From: Gnetum montanum
Taxonomy: Eukaryota; Streptophyta; Gnetopsida; Gnetales; Gnetaceae
Assembly (NCBI GenBank): GCA_015680685.1
Contig: MNCI01018050.1
Span: forward strand, 274,860-338,859
Length of the DNA: 64,000 nt
Direction: 5' to 3'
Shown: positions 48,251-59,620 of the stretch, in pieces
Layout of the letters: each line of letters starts with the position of its first letter
Position numbering within the stretch: position 1 is the stretch's first letter
Position numbers and translations under genes: made by a program
The notes under the pieces: model-generated
What the model saw: the letters and a program-made list of their open reading frames with translations, nothing else
Told to the model about the DNA's origin: nothing
Databases searched by the model: none

Positions 48251-49650
48251 GTGTCCAAATAGACACCTCAATGATGATTATCAAAATCAGTCAATTGGAA
48301 GAGAGAATAAGTTGAGGATATTTGGACATATTGGGTAGACTTTTGAAAATCATTGGGATACTCATGATAGAGTTTGACCTACTGGATTTTGAAAAGGATG
48401 AGCTTTTGTGAACTAGATGGATGTTGAGTATGCATGGTATCCAAAAGGTAAGTTTCCTAAATGACATAAAATCCCTCCCAAAGTGTTTGAAACTTAGTCT
48501 TTTTTTGGACATGATTGGGATTATAATAGAGGAGCTTGTCACCTAGTTGTATTAATACTTTCCTAATACAAGCATCGTGCCTATGCTTGGAGTAGATCTT
48601 ATGGTTCTCATTTGCTCATGAGTTCTACTAGCCGATTATCTTCTAATAGATTAAGATTCAATAGGTGTTCTTGTTGGGAACAGCTCAGGTTTAGGTCAAG
48701 TGGGCTAGCAATAGCTAGAGTTTGATGCTCTACCTAGATTGGTAGTGTGAGTAGCTTACAGTATACTAGCTCATATGGTGAATAACCAATAGGTAATTTC
48801 CATGTTTTTCTATAGGCTCATAGAGAATCATTTGGTTTGGTGCTCCAATCCTTTCTACATCTACTAACCATCAAAGTTAGTATTCTAGTGATTTCAAGGT
48901 TAGTTACTTTGGCTTGACCATTAGCTTGGGGATGATATGGTGTTGTCAACTTATGGTTGACACCAAGCTATTATATGAGCTTCTTGAAAGTAGCACTAGT
49001 GAAAGTGAGTTCCATTATAAAAAATGAGCATGCATGACACTACAAACTAGTTCACCATATGTTTTTGAAGAAACTTGGCATTTGTCTTGGTTGTACAAGC
49101 TTTTACTGATGTTGCCTTTGCCTACATGGTGTAGTAATCCATGGTCACAATTATATATGCTTTTCCATTTGACATCAATGTGATGAGTCTAATAAATCAA
49201 TTCTCCATATATTGAATGGTTCTAGTGGCTATATCCAATGTTGTGGTTCATTTCTAGCCCTAATTCCTCCATCTTTTTGGCACCTTTCATAAGACTATGC
49301 AAAGTTGTGGGTGTCACTAAACAAGGTATCCTTCCATCATTAACTTTAGTATTGTCTTATACCCTACATAGTGGCCTCCTCATGGACCTTCATGGATGTG
49401 ATGTAGGATTCATTATTGATCACATTTCAACATACATCATCTAACTAGCCCATTTGCATAAATCTTGTAAAGGCTTCCCTTAATTTCCATGTATCTTTTT
49501 ACTTTCTGAAGGAATTGGTAATTCTACTTTTTTCTTCATTCAATGGGAAGTTCTTGTGTTGTTAAGTAAGTCATATAATCACAGTTTCAATAAACAAACT
49601 CTCATTAGGTAACTAGTCTGATAAAGGTTCTATATGGTCTTGGGAATCCC
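48251..49650 (-). pseudogene. int: Element E integrase, decayed
   Basis: The C-terminal part near 48540-48400 reads QLGDKLLYYN and TKFQTLWEGFYVI, the integrase end. The core at 49210-49000 reads GKAYIIVTMDYYTM followed by AKATSVKACTTK and an NAKFLQKH helix, containing the first Asp of D-D-E. Many stops and a frame change. Same type as A. Confidence 0.75.
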
Positions 49651-49739
49651 ATCTGATTCTCAATAAGTGATTAGCTACAACATTTTTTGTACCCTTATTG
49701 TCAATCATTATTATGTGAAATTCTTATAGGATAATGGAT

Positions 49740-49990
49740 CATCAAATTACTCTAGGACTAACTATTGGTTTGTTCATAAGAAAATAGATGGCACTGTGAT
49801 TAGTATGGACATAAATCTAGTACCCAAGAACATAATGTTTGAACTTTTAAAGTGAATACACCATCGTGATTAGCTCCTTTTCTATTGTGGTGTAGTTTAG
49901 ATGTGTTCCAGTGATGCTTCTACTGGCATAGTGTATATATTATGATCTCTTCTGATCATTTAAATATGTTAATACTACACCAAGCTCATA
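49740..49990 (-). pseudogene. Element E RNase H domain
   Basis: The minus strand reads YYASRSITGTHLNYTTIEKE, a KFKHYVLGY helix and HTNHSAIYFLMNKP, close to A's RNase H. Decayed by stops. Confidence 0.8.
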
Positions 49991-49999
49991 GTTGGAAGC

Positions 50000-50880
50000 A
50001 TATGTGATAATATGAAAAGGCTTGAACCAATATCAAGTTTAAAGGATTGGTGTCTCAATTACATTTTGTTTTAACATCTCAAATTCCTTTTCACAACACT
50101 CTGTTCATTTGAAGGGTGCATCCTTCTTAGTGAGTTTTTCTAGTAGTTTTGCAATTTTTAGAAAATTCTCTATGAATCTCCTATAGTATCCCATATGACC
50201 TAACAATGATCTGACATCTTTCAATATCTATGATCTATGAGTGATGTTTTGTATGATTCTTATCTTGTTCACATCCACTTTTATTCCTTTCTATGATATT
50301 TTGTATCCCAACATGATCCCATCCTAGACCATGAGATGGCTTTTCTACCAATTGTGCTTAAAATTCATCTTCACACATTGCTTTAATCAATCTAGTGATT
50401 ACTTAAAATCTAGCCCATATTTTAAAAAATCATCCATAAAAACTTCAATTTCATTTCTTATTTTCTTTTGAAATATGTTAAGTATGAGTCTCTAGAAGGT
50501 GGTGGGTGCATTGTAAAGATCAAATGACATCTATTTGTAAGCAAGCATTCCTCATGGACTAGTGAACATTGTTTTCTCCTTGTCCTTAAGTGCAATGTGA
50601 ATCTAGTTGTATCTATTATACCCATATAGAAAATTGTAGTACTCATGTCCTGCAATAGTATCGATGAGTTGGTTAACAAACAGCAAAGGGAAATGATTCA
50701 CATACTCTCCACTTATCCCCTTCTTTGGAATTACTACTAAAGAATTGATCCATTCATTGTTCCCATTAGAATAGATGAATCCTATCTTTAGTAATTTGTA
50801 AAACTCCTACTTGACCACATTTTTTAGTTTGGAATTAAGCCTTTTTTGGGGTTGATGTCATGGTTTCACTGTTGGATTAG
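50000..50880 (-). pseudogene. Element E reverse transcriptase, decayed
   Basis: Reads VVIPKKG, FLYGYNRYN.IHIALKDKE, then the fingers-palm region around 50458-50679 and an EVFMDDF motif at about 50450 (Athila/Tat FMDDF form of the catalytic box). The fragments are in several frames. Confidence 0.8.
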
Positions 50881-52827
50881 TATATCTCCAATGTTGAAAA
50901 ATTCTCAGATTAATATGTATGATATCATCATAGGATCACATGAACACTATTGGACACTTATTGATGACTTCCAATTACTTCTTTTTCTAGTCTTGATTTA
51001 GGTTGCTATTTATTATCACCAGCTTCTTGTCATTTAAAAAAACATACTCTAATGCTACCAGTAGGACCTTTAGTTCTAACAGTTCTAGCTCTATAGTATC
51101 TAGGATCTCTAATTGTCCCCAATTTATTTCTTCTTCCTATCCTTTATGTGAATAGGACTACCTTTTTCTTAAATACTCTTGTTTGTTGGTTTCTTCCACA
51201 TAGGAACTTATGATTTGATTCATTGATTTCATGTATTTGTTTTATTTTGTCTTTGCATCTGTAACCAACCACTAGCTACCTTCTTATTGAGTGGCTATTG
51301 CATATAGACATTTCTACACACAGATTTCCTCTATACATATCTTGCATGATTTAGTATTTTTCTATTGAATTGTCCATATCTTTTACATGCATTGGTACCC
51401 ATTATTATTGTATGCAATACATGGAACTCTATGTCTTTGAATGATGTTAGCTTTATCTTCCTTGAAAATTTCCAAGGACAAATCTTGAATACTAAGCTTA
51501 GCATTGGCAGTGCTAAGCCAATCCCTTTCCATTATGATCAGAAACTCTCCCTTGTTTTTACCTACATGAATAACTAGAAAATAAGCAAGGTAAGACTAGC
51601 CACTAATGGTAGTGATCACATGATCCATTTGTCCTAATGGAATTGTGATCGATTGGTTTGTGAGCTCTAGCCATATGTTACTCTTCTTTAATGGTGATAT
51701 ATTCTAGGCTTGATAGATATCTTAAGAGATCGAGGTCCGCTCCTAATCTAGATTCTAGTAGAGCCTTACATGGTTTTCTTTCTACTACTTGAAGGTACAC
51801 CAAGGAACTTCCTAGATCTATTTGTTTCTATGGAAGTACTCCTACCTTTCCTTGTATATTTATAGCTTTCTCAACCTTTCCTTCTATCCCTTTACCTTCT
51901 TGGTTCATGGTCCTCATCTTCTTCATTAGAGTATCTCAGGTGATGACCATAATGATCATGAGTTCATCACTCTTTCCTATCATGATCTTGATACCTTTGT
52001 TTCCTCCTATCAAAGTCCATTGATGATTGTAAGGATGAAGATGAAGTAGTAGAAGAATGATGCAAGCTTGTCCTCCTTCTATGACTTTGATACTCTTCCT
52101 TTTGAAATGTAGTAGAAACTCTTGGTCTATAGTCCTACTTATACCTTTATTCTATTACTTACCTTCTAGGTGTCTCTATTAGGGCATAATGTAATTGAAC
52201 TTCGATAGGTTCCTTAGTTTAGATTATAAGTGTTTGGGAATAGTCCCCATGATTCTGGTAGATTCTTCCTACAATAAGTGCATCATGATTGATTCTTCTA
52301 GGATATTTGGAGAGCTAACATGCTTTCCTTTCTTATATGCATGTTTAATCTTCATAGAAACATCTCTCTTTACTTGTGCCTTTAAGAGTTGGTAGGGTTT
52401 GGTCATGGGCTTGGTCACATGGTACCCTTCTTGTACATGGTTTAGATTCATCCCCCTTAAGGCTGTTCAAAGCTTGCTAAGTGTTTAATGTTTTGGAGGT
52501 AGAACTATGTTAGCCTATATGTCTCTCCACCTTATTTACCCATATTGGTGAAAGATGAAAGTAAAATCTAGATAGTAAGTATCATTGTGAGCATATGATA
52601 TTCTTGTTTACATGGGAATACCTTAGTCTTCTTTATTAGTGATTTTGTCATTTCATTTTTCAGTTCCTTGGGAGGTGATGATTTGTCTTTAATTAAAGCC
52701 ATGTTAAAACTGTGATGCTTTCTTAAGTGTGTGTTATCAAATTTGTTAAAGAATTATGTGGTTTAGCTTTTCAATTTTGAATACAATGAACTTTTTGAAA
52801 TCAACTACTCAAGCATACATTAACTAT
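50881..52827 (-). pseudogene. Element E gag/protease remnant
   Basis: Near 51540-51440 a protease-end motif is visible: DWLSTANA, then LSIQDLSLEI, matching the xPFLSTANAxxD pattern of Athila/Tat proteases. The preceding FLIIME block fits. Towards 52450 a basic frame (52269-52451) is probably Gag linker. Only 1.9 kb is left for gag and protease, so a deletion is likely, as in A. Confidence 0.5.
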
Positions 52828-52845
52828 CCTTGACAACGATGCCAA
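52828..52845 (-). other. Element E primer-binding site
   Basis: On the minus strand TTGGCATCGTTGTCAAGG directly follows the LTR end ACTCATCA. It is a CpG-decayed TTGGCGCCGTTGCC-type site of Athila/Tat elements. Confidence 0.8.
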
Positions 52846-53734
52846 TGATGAGTGATGGAGGAATCCAACACCCAACCATACAAGTTACAAGTGTTCCAAT
52901 GTAACCAAATCATAATCTATGGATAGTCAATGTTGATATGCTAGTAGTTCAATTAAGCTAGTAATTACTATCCTCTCACTCAAGATAGTAAAGTCTAAGT
53001 GTATGATTTAGCTTGTAGTGAGGCATATGATTGTTGATGTTAATTGATAACTAATACTCCTAAGTGTAGACATGATAAAGATGAAAGTAGGTACTAAGTC
53101 TAAGTAAGAACGAGCAAGTAAATCTATTCTAGCCTATGGTTATGGATAACTATTCCTAATTTTTTGGACACATCGTGGACTCATGTAATCATCACTAGGA
53201 TTACCAAGTATCACACTGCTAGGCACACCAAGTGATAATACTACTAGAGTTACCAAACAATCATGCTTAACTCTTGAAATTAGTTCTATCCATTTTGATT
53301 ACTATCAACAAGTGAAAATAAAGTGCTTTGGAAAATAAAGTGTTATGCTAGTAAAATAATAAACATTATGCTAAGTCAAAACTATAAACTAGAAGAATGC
53401 TAAAATGGTGGGAAATAGCTTTGATCTTTATTTCTAATCATAAATTATGCCCAAGTACAAACTACTTGAACAATGATTCCTTTCACTATGACACATCACA
53501 CTGCAAGCATTCACACTTCTAATTGCTAAGCCTAAATTAAAGAAATGAAACTACAAGAGTTTGGTTATTATGGGAATGAACGTTATGTGAATTGTGTTCT
53601 ATTTATAGGGCTACACACATCTCGAGATATCATATCAATGATGGCGTAGCATGTGCTATGATATTGTATTAATGACATCGTTGATATGATATCGTTGTTA
53701 TGATAGCATCATGTATCAAAATTGTACTTTATCA
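52846..53734 (-). repeat. Element E 5' LTR (889 bp)
   Basis: Partner of 20810-21707. Plus-strand left end TGATGAGTGATGG, right end ACTTTATCA. Followed by TCCAA (53735-53739), the target duplication partner of CCCAA at 20805-20809. TATA-like ATTTATAGGG at 53601-53610. Confidence 0.9.
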
Positions 53735-53739
53735 TCCAA

Positions 53740-53754
53740 GAATGGGATGTCACA
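53740..53754 (+). repeat. Solo LTR S, right end
   Basis: GAATGGGATGTCACA, the 3' end of an L2 LTR. Compare K at 61303 (reverse complement AAGAATGGGATGTCACA). Followed by AATAT (53755-53759), matching 20266-20270. Confidence 0.85.
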
Positions 53755-53759
53755 AATAT

Positions 53760-54960
53760 GAAGAGCATGTCTATGATTTTTTAATTTTTTCTACCATAGT
53801 TACAAGTAAAGAGAAACCTCAAAATAAAATTCCTCCAATGATGCAACCTTTGCATTGGAATTTGCTAATGTCTTAAATAGTAAATTGGAAGGGCTTCCTT
53901 TAATGAGATCTATTTAGCATGAATTTAACTTCATACCTAGGGCTACCATCCCAAATAAAGGGGATTATTATATGACTCCACAACAAAAGAAGAAGTTGCA
54001 TATGCAAGTAAGCTACTCTCTAATGGTTTTATTAAGAAATCCATTTCTTCTTTCATCATTCTAGCTATACTTGTTGCTAGAAAGCATACTGATAAAATGA
54101 GAATATGTATTGATTCTAGAGTTGCCAATAGAATCAGTATTAAGTATAGATTTTCTATTCCATGAATGGATAGTATTCTTGAAATTTTAATCAATGTTGA
54201 AATCTTTTAAAAAATTTATCCAAAAAAGTGATATCATCAAATAAGGATTAGATCAAGATATGAATGGCAAATAGTTTTTAAGATACCAGATGATTTACAT
54301 AAGTGGTTAGTCATGCCTTTTGGACTAACCAATGCTCTAGACACTTTCATGAGACTTATGCATGAGGTTCTAAGAGATCTTATTAGTAAATTTTATATTA
54401 TTTTCTTTAATGATATCATTATGTATAATTGTAATGATAAAGATCATGTGAAAAATTTTAGATTAGTATACTCATAGTTTCATAAAGGTAAATTAGTGAT
54501 CAATTCCAGGAAATTTTATTTCAAGAAGAAGAAAATTGTGTATTTATGTCTTGTTATCTTGAAGAATTAAGTAAAGATTGAACTAAGGAAGATTAAGGTA
54601 ATTAAAAAATGACCTTCACCTAGAGATATGGGAGAGATGAGGTCTTTTCTTTGTTTGACCAGTTATTATAAGAGGTTTATTAGATTTCAATTTTATTACA
54701 TGGTGTATGCTCTCTTATTTAAAGACAAATTTAGTCTTTATGTGAGATAATGTAAGGGAAATTTTTTTTAAGTATTGAAGGACAGAATTTATGATGCTTT
54801 GGTTATGGAAATTAAAATCTTCTCCCAACTTGCTAAAGTGGAGGTGGATGCAAGTGGGCTTTCTATTGGAGGTGTGCTTTCTTAAGATATTCCTTTCATT
54901 ATATACCTTTTCCAATCCCAAATGCTCCTTGGGAAAGTGTTTCTTCAAAATCTATTTATG
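53760..54960 (+). pseudogene. Element F reverse transcriptase and start of RNase H
   Basis: The plus strand continues F after the S insertion. A linker with FIPRATIPNKG and YYMTPQQ is followed by RT blocks: MRICIDSRV, YHQIRIRSRYEWQ, KWLVMPFGLTNALDTFMRLM, and FFNDIIMY at about 54400-54428, where the family YFDDILIYS has lost its first Asp. Next come SFLCLTSYYKRFI, and DASGLSIGGVLS at 54850, the start of RNase H. This is the chromovirus (Reina-like) arrangement. Shortly after 54950 the text jumps to integrase, so about 1 kb of RNase H and the integrase zinc domain is deleted. Confidence 0.85.
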
Positions 54961-54964
54961 ACAT

Positions 54965-55900
54965 CCATAAGATAAGATCTAGTTATAATTTCATAATGAT
55001 TATGGTTGCTAGACTTACTAAGATGGATCATTTTATTCCATGTAAGAGAAATAGTAATGCTTCCCATGTTTCTCATTTATTTTTTCAGCATATAGGGAGA
55101 TTGCATGACATTTCTTTGAACATTATGATTCATAAGAATGTCAAATTTACTATTCATGTTTAGAGGTTACTTTAAGAATTACTTGGGATCAAATTATCAT
55201 TCTCTATATTCTATCATTCTTAAACTGAAGTTGTCAATATATCATTGCTAAAGATATTGAGATGTTTGTGTATGGATCAATCTCATAGATGATAAAATAT
55301 GTTGGTCCATGTTGAGTTCTCATATAATAATGCTTCTCATTTTAACATTTGTAAGAGTTCCTTTGTTGAAAATTATTATTTTCAACCAAAACTAATTAAT
55401 GAGTTAAGAAAATTTTAAGATTATGCCTTTTTGAGTTATTATTTTATTAAGGAATTGAAAGAGTTTCATTATCATGTTAAATTTCACTTGAAGAAGAAGA
55501 TAAAGGTTGTCTATTCTAAGACCAATGTGGACAAGAGAACAATCATTTTTAGATTAGCGAATATGTTTGAATATATTTGGATAATGAAAGATAGAACAAT
55601 ATGCATTTTCACAAGCTCAAGTCAGGGAGGATTAGTCAATTTAAAATCAAGATAAAAAACAATCCAAATACTTATGAGAATGATCAATCAAATGATTTTT
55701 GTATTTTATGTGTCTTTCATGTTTCAGATTTGAAGACTTCAAGAATATTCTTGAGATTCTAGAGGGTTCAATTAAAGAGTAAAATTCATTGAAGCCATCA
55801 AGGAAAGAAATTTTGCTATAAGGAAGGAATGCGAGAAGCATAAGAGGATAAAAGTTGCATGAATAATTAATGCATTGCAATGATGAGAGAATTGAAAATG
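54965..55900 (+). pseudogene. int: Element F integrase, core and C-terminus
   Basis: Begins with a KMDHFIPCKRNSNASHVSHLFF block, then RLHDIS..IMIHKNVKFTIHV (second Asp now H/K-altered), FSIFYHS.TEVVN, VEFSYNNASHFNICKSSF, a helix of K/E at 55500, and a C-terminal LVNLKSR segment with CVFHVSDLKTS near 55715. These are in the order of chromoviral integrases. The catalytic Asp of the DRD motif is lost. Confidence 0.8.
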
Positions 55901-56111
55901 CAATTTATATTCATGAGAAATAATTGGCTTTTTGAGGGTTCAATGGTATCCCAAGTGTACAACTAACTTAAAGGCAAGTTTTAATTTTTAAGAGTAACAA
56001 AGATGATGAGGACATCACCTAGCCCATATGAAATTCTTAATAGATTTCTTATATGTATTTCTGGTTTGTTTGTGTGGTTTTCATGTTTTTTATGTGTGTT
56101 TTACATTGGAA

Positions 56112-56863
56112 TGATGAGGGACCCTTACAAAGATCTTTGGAATAAATAAGAGATTATTTGGATTAGTATTTAGGAGTTTCAACTTCAACATGGATGTCTT
56201 GTTCTTGGGAAATTAGCATATGAAAGATATCTATACCTAAGAAAATATGTCTACTATGTAGAAAAGCAATCTCATGATGAGAAAAAATATATCTAGATGA
56301 GGCAAGATGTCTACTATCATGATAAGAAATTCTAGAAAGACATTTCTTACCTTTGCAAGATGTCTGTAGGAAGACGTCTACTTCCTTGACATTTACTTGA
56401 GAATTCTCTACATTTGGAGAAGATGTCTTCTTTCTCTCGAAGATGTATTTTCTACTAATATGAGGATTATTTATGGATTTCAATGAATTTGAGATTATAA
56501 TTTTAAATTTCAAGGAAGATGAATAGATATGAGAAAAAATTATAAATAGATATTTTGGGTCTTCATTTGGTCAAAACTATCTAGGAAGTGAGAGTTGTAA
56601 GTTGAGAATATAAAAATGTGGAAAGAGTATGTGTTTGCGCAATTACATTGTTCATCCTTCTTGAATGTGATTACTTTACTTGAGTGTGGTTTTAGAATTA
56701 GATTAGTTCATTTGTTTGTCCTTGGGATAATGTGCTGATTTTGTACTTGCATCTACATTTTCTTAAGTAAGAATAGAGATTTTTCTTTTAGTTTCTTCTT
56801 CAATTTGGCTTGTTTTTATTTTGAGAGATCTTGGATTGTGGAATTTAAGGAAGCCCCTCATCA
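56112..56863 (+). repeat. Element F 3' LTR (752 bp)
   Basis: Perfect 8-bp inverted ends TGATGAGG/CCTCATCA. TATA box TATAAATA at 56541-56548. Contains a cluster of GAYRTC motifs at 56190-56450. It lies about 200 bp after F's last coding text. No purine tract is seen directly before it, and no second copy is in the window, so the assignment to F rests on position and termini. Confidence 0.65.
56190..56450. repeat. AGATGTCT/GACGTC motif cluster in F LTR
   Basis: About eight sites of AGATGTCT, AGACATTT or close variants. One retains CpG: GAAGACGTCTAC at 56372. They look like decayed copies of the palindrome GAAGACGTCTTC, upstream of the TATA box. Confidence 0.7.
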
Positions 56864-59029
56864 TACCCTTTTAGATCTTATTACAATAATTAAATTGTTT
56901 TCTCTAAATTGATATCATCTTTAATATGGAACAAATTCATTTGAAAATGGTGATATGACAAACTATCCCTTTTAGCTTTCATTCATCCTTGAATGAGCCC
57001 ATGTTATTGACATTTTTCTATCATCCAGTGTTTCCTCCAGGGTATTTATGTTTAATGATCTGTGTTGGTTGTGCATTAAGAAGCCCCAACAACAACATCC
57101 TCCGCACATGTGAAACTAAATGCACTCCAAATATTTGAATCATGAAAAGATGCCTCCCACTACTGGTATTTATGGCACATAATTTGAACCCATTGGGGCA
57201 AATATTGAAGTTGGTCACACAACCGTTGGAGTAACCCTTGAAGACCCATAGGAATCACATTTGTGGAATAGATCCTAGGATATTGTGACATAGAATTTAC
57301 ACCGACCCCCTCCATGAAGCCTAATTATTTTTTTGTTTCATTCTTTTGAAATATAATTAAATATTTTAAAGTTCTCTTTCTCATTTTACAAATAAAATAT
57401 AAGTAAATAATTATTTAGGAAATAAACATTATTTTATCAGTACTTACATTCATCTCTAAGTAATGACAAGAGATGAATTAAAGATCTACCAACCACCAAT
57501 CTCTAGTCTTAAATAGGATTGCATAAGATACAATTGATATTATTGGTTATCCAAGTCATGGTCAGATAAATCATTTTTCCACTTTTATTACACAAAATAT
57601 CTTACTTATCTACATTAAAAATATAAATTATATATAAATAATAAATAAATGTATGTTAATTCTTAATTTTTATCAACCTTGGGGATCAAGGAATGTAGTG
57701 TTAATTTTGTCTTAAGGGCTATATAGTTGTATGACCTTGTTTAGGATGGTAGGACTTCAGTTTGATCCTCAACTTCATTTTTATGATTCAACTCTAGTAG
57801 CTTCATAACTTGGAAGAATTGGGTGTCATGCCAAATAGATTTGAAAGTCTTAGAAAAGAAAAATATTAATTCCTCTTCAATAATCATAATAACCTAATTA
57901 GTGAATTGTAGTTCTTGATGGATATAATTCATTTCTATCATCTGTTTTCAAATTTTGGGATTTAACTAGTCTATTAAAGATTTGATGTTGCTAGAGTATG
58001 AACTAGCCTACAAGACTATATGAAGAGTTAATGGGAACATCTTCTTCAAATTGGGCTCCTCTTCTAAAGATTCTTTTACTCTCTGTATTTTAGAAATTAT
58101 TGAATATCACATCTAGCTTTCTCATTAAGGTGTCCATAGAGTATTAATGGTACCAAGATGTGGCTTGTATGATTTAGGAATCACTTGTACTTCAATCTTT
58201 CCTAGATTTGGTTAATCAAGTGAGATACTTTACAAGGTATATGTTGTAAGCCTATCATATCAGTGATCAAATTTATGTTAATAATACATATACATCTTTT
58301 TAAGGACTACATTTTGAGTACTGATGCCAAGACTATATAGCTTCTATAAAATCTTGATTATTCACTCTTCTTCATGATTTGAAGCTTTAAAATTTCAAAA
58401 TTCATATCTTCTTATCTCTATTGGAACCTTTATATTAACTCAAAGTTGACTTCTATGTAGAGGAATATATAGGCACTCATGTCGTCATTCTAATAATAGG
58501 ATAATTTATATGAATTAAAGGAAGAACCATCACAAGAACCTATTTGCTTGTAGATCCCTTTGTATTTCAAGTTTCTTAAATTGGGTTAGAATTGGTACAA
58601 AAATTCTTATGATAGGACTTCTTATAAAGATATGAAATTAGCATTCAAATCTTACAATTTTGCAAGGATGCATGGGTATAAGTATTTGTGCAAGCCTAAG
58701 GCCCAATGTGGACATAGCAGTTGTTGTCTTTCTTTAGCTAGGAATCTTGTAAGGATATTATATGTTATGACATTCATGCTTTTACATGAATTTACTCCTA
58801 TATTTTTCCTTCTAATGGATATCATATGTCTTATTGAGATAAGATTATGATTCATTATGATGGTCAATGTTTATTGTCAAGTGATCTAGTTGTTGGTTGA
58901 ATTAGTATACATCTTCCTTGTCATTATGGTTCATCAATTGATTCTTTAACTACTCAATTTATTAGGTTGATAATTGATTGAATATGTTCCTAGACTCTTA
59001 ATGATGTTTCTTGCTACCATGGGACATTG
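56864..59029. other. Unclassified decayed repeat sequence
   Basis: No confident gene. 57021-57218 (minus) gives a 65-residue frame with no family match. 57700-58140 (minus) reads vaguely Gag-like (K/E-rich helices). 58500-58760 (plus) gives short protein-like text (KDMKLAFKSYNFARMHGYKY). If the PBS-like site at 59030 is real, this would be the internal region of a minus-strand element. Confidence 0.3.
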
Positions 59030-59045
59030 ACTCTAGCAATGCCAC
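59030..59045 (-). other. Possible primer-binding site and LTR edge
   Basis: GACTCTAGCAATGCCACTGATGATGA resembles the E/A arrangement (PBS reverse complement, then LTR beginning TGATGA in plus reading). Weak, since it is shorter by 2-3 bases than the E site. Confidence 0.35.
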
Positions 59046-59545
59046 TGATGATGAACTAAGGTTAGTGACTTAGGTCTAACTATATGCATAACCTAAGCAT
59101 CTAATCCTAATGTTCAAGATAATCATAAAGGTTAGATACATTAGTTCCAATCATTATATTGCAAGACATGATTAGTTGATTATACTGCTAATCATTATAT
59201 TACTAAAACATGATTTAAAATACCACCTAATTATTAGATTTCTTAATGACCAATTTAACATCATCAATTGATTTATAAGACCAAAAAATATTATAAATAA
59301 CTATTCATATGTTAAAAATTGATGGTAAATGAATGAATACTACTAAATTAAGCTCTTGAAGCTTTTAAGATGTAGTTTCAATTATAGGATTCAATAGCTT
59401 ATTTCTAGAGTTTTGTTGGTAGATCTAACTCCATCATCTCATTTGGGAGACTAAAATCTACTAGAAATAACCATTTTTTTATGAAAAAATATTATATAAT
59501 TAAATGTTATGGGCTTCTCAAGTTTAAAATTTTAGCACAAACTTT

Positions 59546-59620
59546 GAGACTTCCCAGGAGATCACCCCTCCTAATACTAATCTAGGCTAACTACACTTAG
59601 TTATGAAGTTTTTATCTCTC
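59546..59620 (-). pseudogene. 5S rRNA-derived segment
   Basis: In plus reading ACTTCCCAGGAGATCACCCC, then TCCTAATACTAATCTAGGCTAACTACACTTAGTTATGAAGTTTT (split here for length: TCCTAATACTAATC and TAACTACACTTAGTTATGAA). This is the reverse complement of the 3' two thirds of plant 5S rRNA (GGTGACCTCCTGGGAAGT; AAGTTAAGCGTGCTT) with C-to-T type decay. The box C region survives as GGGGTGATC. Cassandra-type TRIM retrotransposons carry such a segment in their LTRs. A plain 5S pseudogene is the alternative. Confidence 0.7.

Noticed and set aside
53735-53754. Reading TGTGACATCCC as the start of element E's LTR
   Set aside because: E's other LTR and the TSD place the edge at 53734. The remaining 15 bp complete solo LTR S, with its own AATAT duplication.
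57021-57218. 65-residue minus-strand frame as a host exon
   Set aside because: No recognisable family, no splice signals and stops in the surrounding frame.
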